Of a DNA stretch of 64,000 nucleotides, positions 52,638 through 60,822 are shown one piece after another. The stretch's first letter is position 1. Each line of letters starts with the position of its first letter. The DNA comes from an uncultured Clostridia bacterium. GTDB lineage: Bacteria > Bacillota > Clostridia > Lachnospirales > Anaerotignaceae. Where the stretch lies: positions 1-64,000 of the forward strand of contig CAJUKL010000001.1 of assembly GCA_910587195.1 (NCBI GenBank). Reading direction: 5' to 3'. Made by a program: the position numbers and the translations under genes. Under the pieces are notes generated by a model. The model saw only the letters and a program-made list of their open reading frames with translations. It was not told the origin of the DNA and did not search any database.

Positions 52638-53518
52638 TGGCAGCTATTAAAAAAGGTCTAGGCTCCAAAGGAAAGGGATTAGAAGCACTGATTAACACAA
52701 AAATGATAGAAAACAATGATGGTATATTAGAAATTGATATTAACAAAATAGAAACAAATAAAAATCAACCTCGCAAATATTTTGACGAGGAAAGTCTTTT
52801 AGAATTAGCAGATTCTTTAAAAAACTATGGCATGATACAACCCATCATTGTTAAAAAAGAACAGGATTCTTATGAATTAATTGCTGGTGAAAGAAGATTT
52901 CGTGCAGCAAAAATTGCTGGACTAAAAAAATTACCTGCTTTAATTAAAAATTTTGATGATACAACCTCTTTTGAAATAGCTTTGGTGGAAAATTTACAAA
53001 GAAAAGACTTAAACCCCATGGAAGAAGCAGAAAGTTTTCAAAAACTACAAAAAGAATTTTTATTAACACAAGAAGAAATTTCAAAAAAAGTTGGAAAAAG
53101 TCGTTCTGCTATTACTAATTCTATGCGTTTATTAAATCTAGACAGCAGAGTGATTAATTTTGTAAAAGAAAATAAATTATCTGGAGGTCATGCCAGAGCA
53201 TTATTATCTATTTCAGATGGAGAATTACAATTTGAATTAGCAGAAAAAATAATAGAAGAAGATTTAAGTGTGAGAACAGTAGAGGGAATTGTAAAATCTT
53301 TGCAAAAAAAACAAACAAAACAAATACCTATTACAGAACAAAAAGCAGTAACATTTAATACAACTGCATATCGTTCGATTGAAAATGATTTAAAAAGCCT
53401 TTTTGCAACAAAAGTAACTCTCAGTAATAAAAAAAATAAAGGAAAAATTGAAATTGAATATTATTCTGATGATGACTTAGATAGAATCCTATCTATGTTA
53501 AAAGCAATAGAAAGATAA
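52637..53518 (+). CDS. parB: Chromosome partitioning protein ParB/Spo0J
   Basis: About 293 residues: IETNKNQPRKYFDEESLLEL, the CTP-binding GERRFRA box in LIAGERRFRAAKIAGL, and the HTH that reads parS (TQEEISKKVGKSRSAITNSM). The C-terminal part dimerises. ParB clamps spread from parS and load SMC. I use ATG 52637 (AAAGGAG upstream); an in-frame GTG at 52628 is less likely. Confidence 0.95.
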   Translation: MAAIKKGLGSKGKGLEALINTKMIENNDGILEIDINKIETNKNQPRKYFDEESLLELADSLKNYGMIQPIIVKKEQDSYELIAGERRFRAAKIAGLKKLPALIKNFDDTTSFEIALVENLQRKDLNPMEEAESFQKLQKEFLLTQEEISKKVGKSRSAITNSMRLLNLDSRVINFVKENKLSGGHARALLSISDGELQFELAEKIIEEDLSVRTVEGIVKSLQKKQTKQIPITEQKAVTFNTTAYRSIENDLKSLFATKVTLSNKKNKGKIEIEYYSDDDLDRILSMLKAIER

Positions 53519-53531
53519 TGAGGTGTGATAT

Positions 53532-54671
53532 GTGGAAGTATTAAACGAGATGATACAATTTTATCTGCCTTTTATATTAGCTGGCTTAATAGTCGCTGTT
53601 ATACTGCTTTTTTCGCTATGTATTATATTATTTTTAAAAATAGGACGAGAAAGAAAACGGTATGATATTTTTATGGGAACAAGTCGCCGTCCAGATATGA
53701 ATTTAGAAATGAAAATCAATTCTTATTTTGAAAGTGTAGAAGCGATTGAACAAAAATATAGCAAATTATTAGACATGGTAACAGATATGGATGCGATTAT
53801 GGCAGAGAACATACAAAAAGTGGGAATTGTACGCTACAATCCCTTTGATGAAATGGGTGGAAATCTTTGTTTTGCCGTTGCCCTGTTAGATGCAAATGAC
53901 AATGGAGTTGTATTAAATGGGATTCATGGCAGAACAGGCTCTTTTACTTATGCAAAACCAATTGAGTTAGGTGTTAGTACTTATGTACTTTCTAGGGAAG
54001 AATTAAAAGCGATTGAAATTGCACAGGAAAATGCTTATAAGCGAAAAGCAGAAAAAGTTGTAAAAGTAAAACCAAAAAAAATATTTAAATGGAAAGAAAA
54101 ACCACTCTTTGCACCAAAGAAAAAATCAGAACCAGAAGACAAAAAAATAGAAAGTTTAGGCGATGTTACTACCAATGAAAAAGAATCTATTATGGCAGAA
54201 GAAGATGTCGCGCAACAAATTTCTCAAAACACTATAATTAAAAAAGAAGTAGAAAATATTAAAGAAACCGTAAAAGAATTAGTAAAAGAAACGATTCAAA
54301 TGGAAAAAGAAACACAAAAAAGTGAAACAGAAGAAAAAGTGCGTCGCTTAGAAGAACAAGTATTATTTTTAACAGAAAAAACAGAAAGTAAAAAGTACCA
54401 CAGACCAGATGATTTTCAAACAGAACAATTTAAAGTATTATCAGAAATTAGAGCTAGTCATGAACAAGAAAATATACTTTCTGACTCTGTAGAAAATATT
54501 ATTGAGCAAATTGCGCAAAAAACAGAACTGCAACAAAAACAACCCAGTCAGCCTATCAACAAAATGACGGAAGAAGAAATGGTGATTTCAGCAGAACAGG
54601 AAATTAAAACAGCAGTACAAAATGCAATTAAAACAGCAGTTGCCATTACAAAAGAAGAAAAAAAACCTTGA
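53532..54671 (+). CDS. DUF4446 membrane protein with unusual coiled-coil extension
   Basis: 379 residues. An N-terminal membrane helix (~12-36) and the DUF4446 domain (~60-165: MAENIQKVGIVRYNPFDEMG, LCFAVALLDANDNGVVLNGI). Family members are usually about 160-190 residues; this one adds ~210 Lys/Glu/Gln-rich residues predicted as coiled coil or disordered. DUF4446 genes lie downstream of parB in many clostridia, function unknown. The start is GTG at 53532 after GAGGTG, 14 bp beyond parB. Confidence 0.85.
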   Translation: MEVLNEMIQFYLPFILAGLIVAVILLFSLCIILFLKIGRERKRYDIFMGTSRRPDMNLEMKINSYFESVEAIEQKYSKLLDMVTDMDAIMAENIQKVGIVRYNPFDEMGGNLCFAVALLDANDNGVVLNGIHGRTGSFTYAKPIELGVSTYVLSREELKAIEIAQENAYKRKAEKVVKVKPKKIFKWKEKPLFAPKKKSEPEDKKIESLGDVTTNEKESIMAEEDVAQQISQNTIIKKEVENIKETVKELVKETIQMEKETQKSETEEKVRRLEEQVLFLTEKTESKKYHRPDDFQTEQFKVLSEIRASHEQENILSDSVENIIEQIAQKTELQQKQPSQPINKMTEEEMVISAEQEIKTAVQNAIKTAVAITKEEKKP

Positions 54672-54694
54672 GAATGTCATCTCAAGGTTTTTTT
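54660..54694. terminator. Bidirectional terminator after the DUF4446 gene
   Basis: AAACCTTGAGA, loop ATGTCA, TCTCAAGGTTT with T-run and A-run. It is immediately followed by parS site 2. Confidence 0.85.
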
Positions 54695-54695
54695 A

Positions 54696-54711
54696 TGTTT
54701 CACGTGAAACA
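54696..54711. promoter_or_regulatory. parS: parS site 2 (perfect)
   Basis: TGTTTCACGTGAAACA, identical to site 1, one base after the terminator and one base before the metH stop codon. Confidence 0.95.
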
Positions 54712-54712
54712 T

Positions 54713-57076
54713 TTATAATACTTCTTGCGCATAATATACCGTTGCCATAGCATCTTTTGCATAATGGTCAGCTCCAATACTATCCGCATATTCCTGTGTC
54801 AATACTGCACCACCTACTACAACTTTACAATCCGGTTTTTTCTTTTTTAATAATTGAATCGTCGTTTCCATATTAGTTACTGTTGTTGTCATTAATGCGC
54901 TTAATCCCACTAATTTTATATCTTGCGCAATCGCTGTTTCTACAATAATTTCTGGAGGGACATCTTTTCCCAAATCTACCACATCATAGCTATAGTTTTC
55001 TAAAAGTACCTTGACAATATTTTTACCAATGTCATGAATATCTCCTTTTACAGTAGCTAAAATTACTTTATCTTTTTTTGTTTGTGCTGCACCAATGTGT
55101 AGTTTAACTACTTCAAAAGCAGACTTTGCTGCTTCTGCACTCATTAAAAGCTGTGGTAAAAAGATAGTTCCTTTTTCAAAACCTTTTCCCACATGGTCAA
55201 GTGCGGGTATCAATTCCTTATTAATTAATGCTAAAGGCTCCATCTCTTTTAATCTTTGTTCCGCTGCCTCTTTTGCTCTTTCTTTTAATCCTTTTTCGAT
55301 GGCTGTGCCAAGTGAAATCGTAGATGGAGAAGAAGAAACAGATGGAGTCACTTGTCCACCATATTGACTAATATAATCCATACAATTATCATCTAATCCA
55401 GCTAAAGCACAGTAAGCATGATAAGAATGTAACATAGCTTCAGAATTAGGATTAATAATTCCCGCATCAAGACCATTTTGTAATGCCATAGTGTAGAAAT
55501 TTGCTGTTATAATTTCTCTTTGTGGCAGACCAAAAGAAATATTAGAAACTCCTAAAATTGTTTTAACATTTAACTTTTGTTTTACCATTTGTAATGCTTT
55601 TAAAGTTTCTACGGCAGAAAACTGGTCAGAACTAATTGTCATAGCTAATACATCTATAACAATATCTTTGCTAAAAATTCCATACTCTCCTGCCGTTTTT
55701 ACAATTTTTTGAGCAATTTTAAAACGTTCTTCTGCTTTTGTGGGAATTCCACTTTCATCCAAAGTAAGCCCTACCACCACACCACCATATTTTTTAACAA
55801 TGGGAAATACTGCTTCCATAGATTCCTTTTTTCCATTAACGGAATTAATCATTGCTTTTCCATTATAAAGGCGTAATGCTTTTTCCATAGCTACTACATC
55901 AGAAGTATCTATCTGTAAAGGTAAATCAATCACACTTTGTAATTCCTTCATAACAGAAACAAGCATTTCCGTTTCGTTAATATCAGGTAATCCTACATTA
56001 ACATCTAAAATATGTGCGCCTTTTTGCTGTTGAGAAAATCCTTCTCGTAAAATATAATCAAGGTCTTTTTCTCTTAATGCCTGTTTAAAACGAGATTTTC
56101 CGGTAGGATTAATGCGTTCTCCTATTATAACAGGCTTATCAATTTCTACTGCATGGGTATAAGATGCTGTTACCGTTTTATTTTTTGGCACAATAGGAAA
56201 AACAGGTTTTTGCTGGCATTTTTGATAAAGTGCTTTTATGTGTGCTGGTGTTGTACCACAACAACCACCTACTAGCCAAACACCTTTATCTACTATTTTA
56301 GCCATTTCTTCTGCAAATTCTTCTGGAGATACATCAAAGACAGTAGTGCCATTTTCTGTTCTTGGTAAACCTGCATTTGGCTTTATTATAACAGGAATAG
56401 AACAACAAGCAAGCATCTGTTCTGCCAGGGAAAACATTTGATGAGGTCCAAGTCCACAGTTCATACCCATCGCATCTACATTTAATCCTTCCAAAATAGC
56501 AACAACAGATGCAATATCACTTCCTGTCAACAGCTTTCCTTTTTCATCAAATACTACTGTTACAAAAACAGGTAAATTTGTATTCTCCTTTGCAGCTAAT
56601 ACCGCTGCTTTTGCTTCATAAATATCACTCATTGTTTCAATTACAATTAAATCTGCACCTGCTTTTTCACCAGCAATCGCCATTTCTTGAAATGCAGCAT
56701 AAGCATCTTCAAAGTCTAAATCTCCTAGAGGTTTTAATAATTTTCCAGTAGGGCCAATGTCTAATGCAACATATCCCTTTTTTCCCTGACAAGTTTTTGC
56801 TGCTGTCTTTGCATTTTCAACAGCAGCTGTAATAATTTGCTCTATACTATAGGGAATATCATGCAGTTTAATCCGATTTGCACCAAAGGTATTGGTTAAA
56901 ACAATATCGCTTCCTGCTTCATAATAATTTTTATGGATTTCAATGAGTGCTTCTCTCTTTTCTATATTCCAAAGTTCTGGCAATTCTCCAGCTTTTAACC
57001 CCTTTTGCTGTAAAAGAGTTCCTGTTCCTCCATCAAAAAATACCATACGCTTTCCTAATAAGTTTAAAATACTCAA
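54713..57076 (-). CDS. metH: Cobalamin-dependent methionine synthase, lacking the activation domain
   Basis: 787 residues. Order: homocysteine-binding barrel (~1-290; zinc Cys in MGMNCGLGP and GGCCGTTPAH), pterin-binding barrel (~300-560; IIGERINPTGK, ILDVNVGLPDINE), cobalamin cap and B12-binding domain (~580-787; VKGDIHDIGKNIV with the His ligand). The C-terminal SAM-dependent activation domain of E. coli MetH (1,227 residues) is missing; a separate gene next door supplies it. The start is TTG at 57076, overlapping the upstream stop as TTGA. Confidence 0.94.
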   Translation of the reverse strand: MSILNLLGKRMVFFDGGTGTLLQQKGLKAGELPELWNIEKREALIEIHKNYYEAGSDIVLTNTFGANRIKLHDIPYSIEQIITAAVENAKTAAKTCQGKKGYVALDIGPTGKLLKPLGDLDFEDAYAAFQEMAIAGEKAGADLIVIETMSDIYEAKAAVLAAKENTNLPVFVTVVFDEKGKLLTGSDIASVVAILEGLNVDAMGMNCGLGPHQMFSLAEQMLACCSIPVIIKPNAGLPRTENGTTVFDVSPEEFAEEMAKIVDKGVWLVGGCCGTTPAHIKALYQKCQQKPVFPIVPKNKTVTASYTHAVEIDKPVIIGERINPTGKSRFKQALREKDLDYILREGFSQQQKGAHILDVNVGLPDINETEMLVSVMKELQSVIDLPLQIDTSDVVAMEKALRLYNGKAMINSVNGKKESMEAVFPIVKKYGGVVVGLTLDESGIPTKAEERFKIAQKIVKTAGEYGIFSKDIVIDVLAMTISSDQFSAVETLKALQMVKQKLNVKTILGVSNISFGLPQREIITANFYTMALQNGLDAGIINPNSEAMLHSYHAYCALAGLDDNCMDYISQYGGQVTPSVSSSPSTISLGTAIEKGLKERAKEAAEQRLKEMEPLALINKELIPALDHVGKGFEKGTIFLPQLLMSAEAAKSAFEVVKLHIGAAQTKKDKVILATVKGDIHDIGKNIVKVLLENYSYDVVDLGKDVPPEIIVETAIAQDIKLVGLSALMTTTVTNMETTIQLLKKKKPDCKVVVGGAVLTQEYADSIGADHYAKDAMATVYYAQEVL

Positions 57077-57732
57077 GCACTTTCCTCCCTTCTAAAATTA
57101 CAATTTATTTTTGTACAAACCTCGCAGCCCTTGATATGACAATGTCTATTAGTTGTTGTAATTCCCATAATGGCTGTTACGGATTTGGAAGGAGCCAACA
57201 ATAAACTATCCGTTAATGTTAAACCAATTTTTCTAGGACAATCCAACAATGCAATCATATCTTTTTGATATTTTAAATCAAAATCTCCATAGCCTGGACT
57301 AAAACGAGGACGCAAAAAAAGATTTTCTTTTTCTAATTCTGTTTCTATTTTCTTTTGACATTGGTCACAATATTCTTCTATCACTGCTGCTGCTGCTGCC
57401 TGCATAACAACTGCTTTACTAATTTCTAAAAAACTATATTTTTTAATTAATCTATCTGCCTGTGTTCCTAATGTTGCTGCAAAAAGAATGACCTCTTTAC
57501 AGTCTGCCAAATTTTTAGAAAGATTTTTACTTTCTATTATAACCCTATTATCTATGATAATTTTTTTATTTTCTACAATACAAGAATATCTTTTATTAAT
57601 TTCTTTCATCACACAGTTATCTAATAATTCTGTAACACAGTCTATCGCAATTTTTTGTATTGTTTGGTCTGGTACATGATTGTGATAACCAAGATAACGA
57701 AATACTTCTTTTAAAGAAACATCTAATTTCAT
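57073..57732 (-). CDS. Methionine synthase activation-domain protein
   Basis: 219 residues. Family features: VILFAATLGTQADRLIKKYS, a helix VMQAAAAAVIEEYCDQCQKK, LRPRFSPGYGDFDLKYQK (RxxPGYG) and a Cys-rich C-terminus (HCHIKGCEVCTKINC) that may bind metal. It corresponds to the reactivation domain of MetH as a stand-alone protein, as known in some anaerobes. It lies between metF and metH, 5 bp after metF. The start lacks a strong ribosome site, suggesting coupling. Confidence 0.88.
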   Translation of the reverse strand: MKLDVSLKEVFRYLGYHNHVPDQTIQKIAIDCVTELLDNCVMKEINKRYSCIVENKKIIIDNRVIIESKNLSKNLADCKEVILFAATLGTQADRLIKKYSFLEISKAVVMQAAAAAVIEEYCDQCQKKIETELEKENLFLRPRFSPGYGDFDLKYQKDMIALLDCPRKIGLTLTDSLLLAPSKSVTAIMGITTTNRHCHIKGCEVCTKINCNFRREESA

Positions 57733-57737
57733 ACCAT

Positions 57738-58601
57738 TTACCGTATAATTTCTGAAAGATTTTCCATTATTTTTGCTGCAACATCTGGCTTGTTCATAGA
57801 ATACACATGGATTCCTTTTACTCCATTGGCAATTAAATCAATTATCTGGTCTGTAGCATAAGCAATTCCTGCTTGTTTCATAGATTCTGGTTTATCTCCA
57901 AACTTGTCTACAATCGCACGGAATCTTTGCGGTAATATTGTACCAGAAAGCTGACAAATTCTTGCAATTTGTTTTCCATTTGTTACAGGCATAATTCCTG
58001 CAAGTACAGGCGTTGTAATACCAGCTTCTCTAAGATGATATAAGTAATTATATAATATATTGTTATCAAAAAACATTTGTGTTGTAAAAAAATCACAACC
58101 CATATCTGCTTTTATTTTAAGATGTGTAATATCTTCGGCTCTATTCGCAGATTCTGTATGTCCTTCTGGATAGCAAGCACCACCAATACAAAGTTCACTA
58201 CTATTTTTAATATGTTCTACTAATTCACTCGCATAGCGATATTGATTTGGCTGTGGAAAATCACTTCCTTCTGGAATATCTCCCCTTAATGCTAATACAT
58301 TTTCTACACCACTCTGTTTTATCTCATCTAATACATTTTCTACTTCCTGCTTTGTGGACGAAGCACAAGTTAAATGTGCTAATGCTGTTACACCAAGCTG
58401 CTGCACAAAAGATGCTATTTTAATGGTATTGCTACTTGTGCCACCTCCAGCACCATAGGTTACACTCATAAAGTCTGGTTTTAATTTTGCAATTTCTTGC
58501 GCTGCTTTTTTAACAGGTTCAAAATCCGCACCCGGTTTTGGTGGGAAAATTTCAAAGGATAACGTGGGTCTTTCTACACAAATAATATCTTTGATTTTCA
58601 T
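57738..58601 (-). CDS. metF: Methylenetetrahydrofolate reductase
   Basis: 287 residues of the MetF family: PTLSFEIFPPK, FMSVTYGAGGGTSSNTIKIA, HLTCASSTKQEVENVL, VLALRGDIPEGSDF, and FFTTQMFFDN. It reduces methylene-THF to methyl-THF, the methyl source for MetH. First gene of the three-gene unit, with a good sigma-A promoter and a short leader; I see no S-box or cobalamin riboswitch. Confidence 0.95.
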   Translation of the reverse strand: MKIKDIICVERPTLSFEIFPPKPGADFEPVKKAAQEIAKLKPDFMSVTYGAGGGTSSNTIKIASFVQQLGVTALAHLTCASSTKQEVENVLDEIKQSGVENVLALRGDIPEGSDFPQPNQYRYASELVEHIKNSSELCIGGACYPEGHTESANRAEDITHLKIKADMGCDFFTTQMFFDNNILYNYLYHLREAGITTPVLAGIMPVTNGKQIARICQLSGTILPQRFRAIVDKFGDKPESMKQAGIAYATDQIIDLIANGVKGIHVYSMNKPDVAAKIMENLSEIIR

Positions 58602-58635
58602 AAAATAGGACTTCCTTTCTAGTTGATTTTATATT

Positions 58636-58664
58636 ATTATAGCAATATCAATATAAAAATACAA
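58636..58664 (-). promoter_or_regulatory. Sigma-A promoter of metF
   Basis: TTGTAT (58659-58664), 17 bp, TATAAT (58636-58641) on the minus strand; leader about 30 nt. Confidence 0.65.
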
Positions 58665-58681
58665 TTATTCTTTCTAGGATG

Positions 58682-58920
58682 GGAGTGGCTAAACGGCACA
58701 TTTAAAACATTGAGAGCTTTGCTTTCTCAATAACGATGTCATTGTGTTTGTAAAAGATAAAGTTTTTTGTCAAACTTTCTTTTAAGAAAGTTTGCAGGTG
58801 CGGACAGCGTCCACAAATAAAACAATATTCTTCTACTAAAACCTTGGAGCTTTGCTCCAAACCTCGCTCGCTTTTGAAAAAGTGAGACAAAACTTTTATG
58901 GAAAACTTCGTTTTCCTGAT
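58682..58920. repeat. Modular hairpin repeats, mixed units
   Basis: Starts GGAGTGGCTAAACG (also at 63899). It then holds an inverted unit (AAACTTTCTT/AAGAAAGTTT at about 58774-58796, then GTGCGGACAGCGTCCAC), and a plus unit at 58838-58920: TTGGAGC-TTT-GCTCCAA, an imperfect second stem, GGAAAAC-TTC-GTTTTCC. The plus unit matches 63918-64000 with only a few changes. The stretch 58602-59023 contains no other gene; the short open frame at 58702-58890 is inside the repeat. Confidence 0.65.
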
Positions 58921-59023
58921 GACAAACAGAAATAAAAATTACTTTTAAAACTACTCTTTTTGGACACTCCCTCTAGGATTACAAATAGAGAAAAAATAAT
59001 ACGAATTAGAACAGGAGGACAAA

Positions 59024-59347
59024 ATGAAAATACTCTATCTTTCAGAAAAACATATTCCCGATAATGCTTTTTTTCTTACGAAAGAACATTTTTTAAACAT
59101 AGAAAATCTTAAAAAAGAATCCAATTATTATTGGTGTGGAACTTTAGACAGTCTTATTTCTGCTGTATCAGAATATGGAACCGAAAATGCAATTAAAGTT
59201 CTAAATATTTTATTAGAGGGAGTTGTAAAAGAAATAGAAAATGACGTTTATTATACCTGCAATGCAGTAGTGATGCACTGTTGTGCTGGTGCCTATCTTC
59301 GCATTGTCAATAAAAAAGAGTATAAAAGCTCAGATTTTTCCTTATAA
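59024..59347 (+). CDS. Protein of unknown function
   Basis: 107 residues, cytoplasmic, helix-rich, with Cys residues clustered near the C-terminus (YYTCNAVVMHCCAGAYLRIV). No family recognised. AGGAGGA precedes the ATG by seven bases and a strong terminator follows, so it is a real gene. It stands between a repeat block and trpC. Confidence 0.65.
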   Translation: MKILYLSEKHIPDNAFFLTKEHFLNIENLKKESNYYWCGTLDSLISAVSEYGTENAIKVLNILLEGVVKEIENDVYYTCNAVVMHCCAGAYLRIVNKKEYKSSDFSL

Positions 59348-59365
59348 AAATCTGAGCTTTTTTTT
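59325..59365. terminator. Bidirectional terminator between the unknown gene and trpC
   Basis: AAAGCTCAGATTTTT and AAAAATCTGAGCTTT pair over 15 bp, then T-run; it overlaps both stop codons. Confidence 0.85.
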
Positions 59366-60149
59366 ATTCTCCCTTTAAAGTATGCAACATTTTTGTTTTA
59401 TCTTCTGCTCTCATCAATGCTTCCCCTACTAAAACAGCATCTGCTCCAATTTGTTTTAAAAGAACAACATCTTCTGGTGTTTGAATACCACTTTCTGAAA
59501 CAAAAATACAATCTTTTGGCACAATGTTTCTTAATTCTTTACTCAAGTTCATATCAATTACATAAGATTCTAAATCTCTGTTATTTGTACCAATAATTTT
59601 TGCGCCAGCCTCTACAGCTTTTTTTACTTCTTCTGTAGTACGTGCCTCCACTAAGGCAGATAACCCTAAACTATGTGCTATTTCTAAGTATTCTTCCAGC
59701 TGACCTTCTTTTAAAATAGAACAATGAAAGACAACTGCAGCAGCTCCCAATAATTTCGCTTCATATATCATATATTCAGAAACAGTATAATCTTTTCTTA
59801 ACACAGGAATGGAAACATTTTCTGCAATTTGTTTTAAATGCTCATCATTTCCTAAAAAATAATATGGTTCTGTTAAACAAGAAATTGCATCTGCTCCTGC
59901 TTTTTCATATTCTTTTGCAATTTCTAAAAAAGGAAATGCTTCATCAATCATACCTTTTGCAGGAGAAGCCTTTTTAACTTCACAAATAAATGACATTTCT
60001 TTTCCTTGCAAGGCTTTATAAAATGGAAAACCTGTGTTGCAGTTCATGGCTTCTGCTTTTTGTTTTAATTCCAGCAAGGGATGTATTCTTTGTGCTTCTG
60101 TAATTCTTGTTCTTGTTGATTTTACAATCCTATCCAATATATTTTCCAT
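59364..60149 (-). CDS. trpC: Indole-3-glycerol-phosphate synthase
   Basis: 261 residues, TIM barrel. Conserved segments: FICEVKKASPAKGMID, ISCLTEPYYFLGNDEHL, VLRKDYTVSEYMIYEAKLLG, GLSALVEARTTEEV, IIGTNNRDLESYVID, SESGIQTPED. It makes indole-glycerol phosphate in tryptophan synthesis. No other trp gene is in the window. The ATG has no good ribosome site nearby; a strong one (GAGGAG) is 45 bp upstream in front of a short Trp-codon frame. A long structured leader with an intrinsic terminator precedes it. Confidence 0.95.
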   Translation of the reverse strand: MENILDRIVKSTRTRITEAQRIHPLLELKQKAEAMNCNTGFPFYKALQGKEMSFICEVKKASPAKGMIDEAFPFLEIAKEYEKAGADAISCLTEPYYFLGNDEHLKQIAENVSIPVLRKDYTVSEYMIYEAKLLGAAAVVFHCSILKEGQLEEYLEIAHSLGLSALVEARTTEEVKKAVEAGAKIIGTNNRDLESYVIDMNLSKELRNIVPKDCIFVSESGIQTPEDVVLLKQIGADAVLVGEALMRAEDKTKMLHTLKGE

Positions 60150-60187
60150 AATACTTTACCGTTATTGAAAATGCTGCAAAACTTCAA
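60122..60187 (-). promoter_or_regulatory. Candidate upstream reading frame with two Trp codons overlapping the trpC start
   Basis: TTG at 60187, nine bases after GAGGAG, opens a 21-codon frame that ends 25 bp inside trpC. It has Trp codons at positions 14 and 18 (VLWKIYW). A 9-bp hairpin GTTATTGAA/TTCAATAAC covers its start. The trpC ATG lies between. The frame may couple trpC translation to Trp-tRNA supply, or be chance. Confidence 0.35.
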
Positions 60188-60244
60188 TAACTTTCTCCTC
60201 TCTTTTGTTAGTGATGTAGAACGTTGCAGCCGACGCTTAACAAA

Positions 60245-60275
60245 TAAAAAAAGCCATGACAACATGATGTCAAGG
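60245..60275 (-). terminator. Intrinsic terminator upstream of trpC
   Basis: On the minus strand GCCTTGACA, loop TCATGT, TGTCATGGC, then TTTTTTT. It lies about 95 bp before trpC and about 90 bp after the promoter, the place of an attenuator. Confidence 0.8.
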
Positions 60276-60366
60276 CATATTTTATTATACTATAAATATT
60301 TTATGGAATACTTGACAAACGCTGCCTTTGACTGCACAAACATACTATAAAAAGTATGAAGTATTT
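60245..60366 (-). ncRNA. Candidate structured leader or small RNA upstream of trpC
   Basis: A transcript from the promoter at 60373-60401 to the terminator would be about 120 nt. An outer stem AATACTT/AAGTATT encloses a CATACT/AGTATG hairpin and a GC-richer region. No T-box (GGGTGG), tRNA or known riboswitch core is recognised. It may be an attenuator for trpC or an independent sRNA. Confidence 0.4.
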
Positions 60367-60372
60367 ATTTGA

Positions 60373-60401
60373 ATTATAGCACTCGCAAAAAAGTCTGTCA
60401 A
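60373..60401 (-). promoter_or_regulatory. Consensus sigma-A promoter upstream of trpC
   Basis: TTGACA (60396-60401), exactly 17 bp, TATAAT (60373-60378) on the minus strand: a perfect match at both boxes. The start would be near 60366. Confidence 0.8.
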
Positions 60402-60473
60402 TATAATGTTTTACATCAACAGGGCAACCGCATAAAAAATATTGTATAGAAAAAAATTTAGAATCTGTTGCGT

Positions 60474-60662
60474 GTGCAAAAGATAAAGTTTTTGGTCAAG
60501 CTTTTTTCAAAAAGCTTGTAGGATTTTAGGGACAAAGTCCCTAAAATTTTCTACACTTGGAAGTGTGTTTTTGAAAGGGTGCGAAGCGTCCAGTAGATGC
60601 TTGTTCTGTACCGACCGAGGTGAAGCGTAGACTTTGGGGAAACTTTTCACAAGTGAAAAAAG
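60474..60662. repeat. Modular hairpin repeat between trpC and the C45 gene
   Basis: Inverted-type unit: GCAAAAGATAAAGTTTTTGG, then AAGCTTTTTT/AAAAAGCTT, then TTTTAGGGA/TCCCTAAAA (60524-60545). Further on are CTTTTCACAAGTGAAAAAAG and other short dyads. The gap 60150-60822 holds this repeat plus the trpC leader; no further gene is seen. Confidence 0.55.
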
Positions 60663-60822
60663 TTCCTCCAAGAACTTCCGATTTTTGTCAAATTCATAAT
60701 AAACCATTTTTTATGCAGTTACCCTATTACATCAAAATTAAGAAAAAAGAAAAGATTTTTATTGACAAAAAATTTTTATTATCATACCTTTTTTATAAGT
60801 TTATAAAAAAGGAGGAAAAAAT

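Noticed and set aside
58602..58640. S-box or cobalamin riboswitch before metF
   Set aside because: The promoter lies about 35 bp from the ATG, leaving no room for an aptamer.
58702..58890. 62-residue open frame on the minus strand
   Set aside because: It lies wholly inside the hairpin repeat, has no ribosome site, and its sequence is explained by the repeat.
60150..60401. T-box leader before trpC
   Set aside because: I found no GGGTGG-type T-box sequence, so a tRNA-sensing T-box is not supported.
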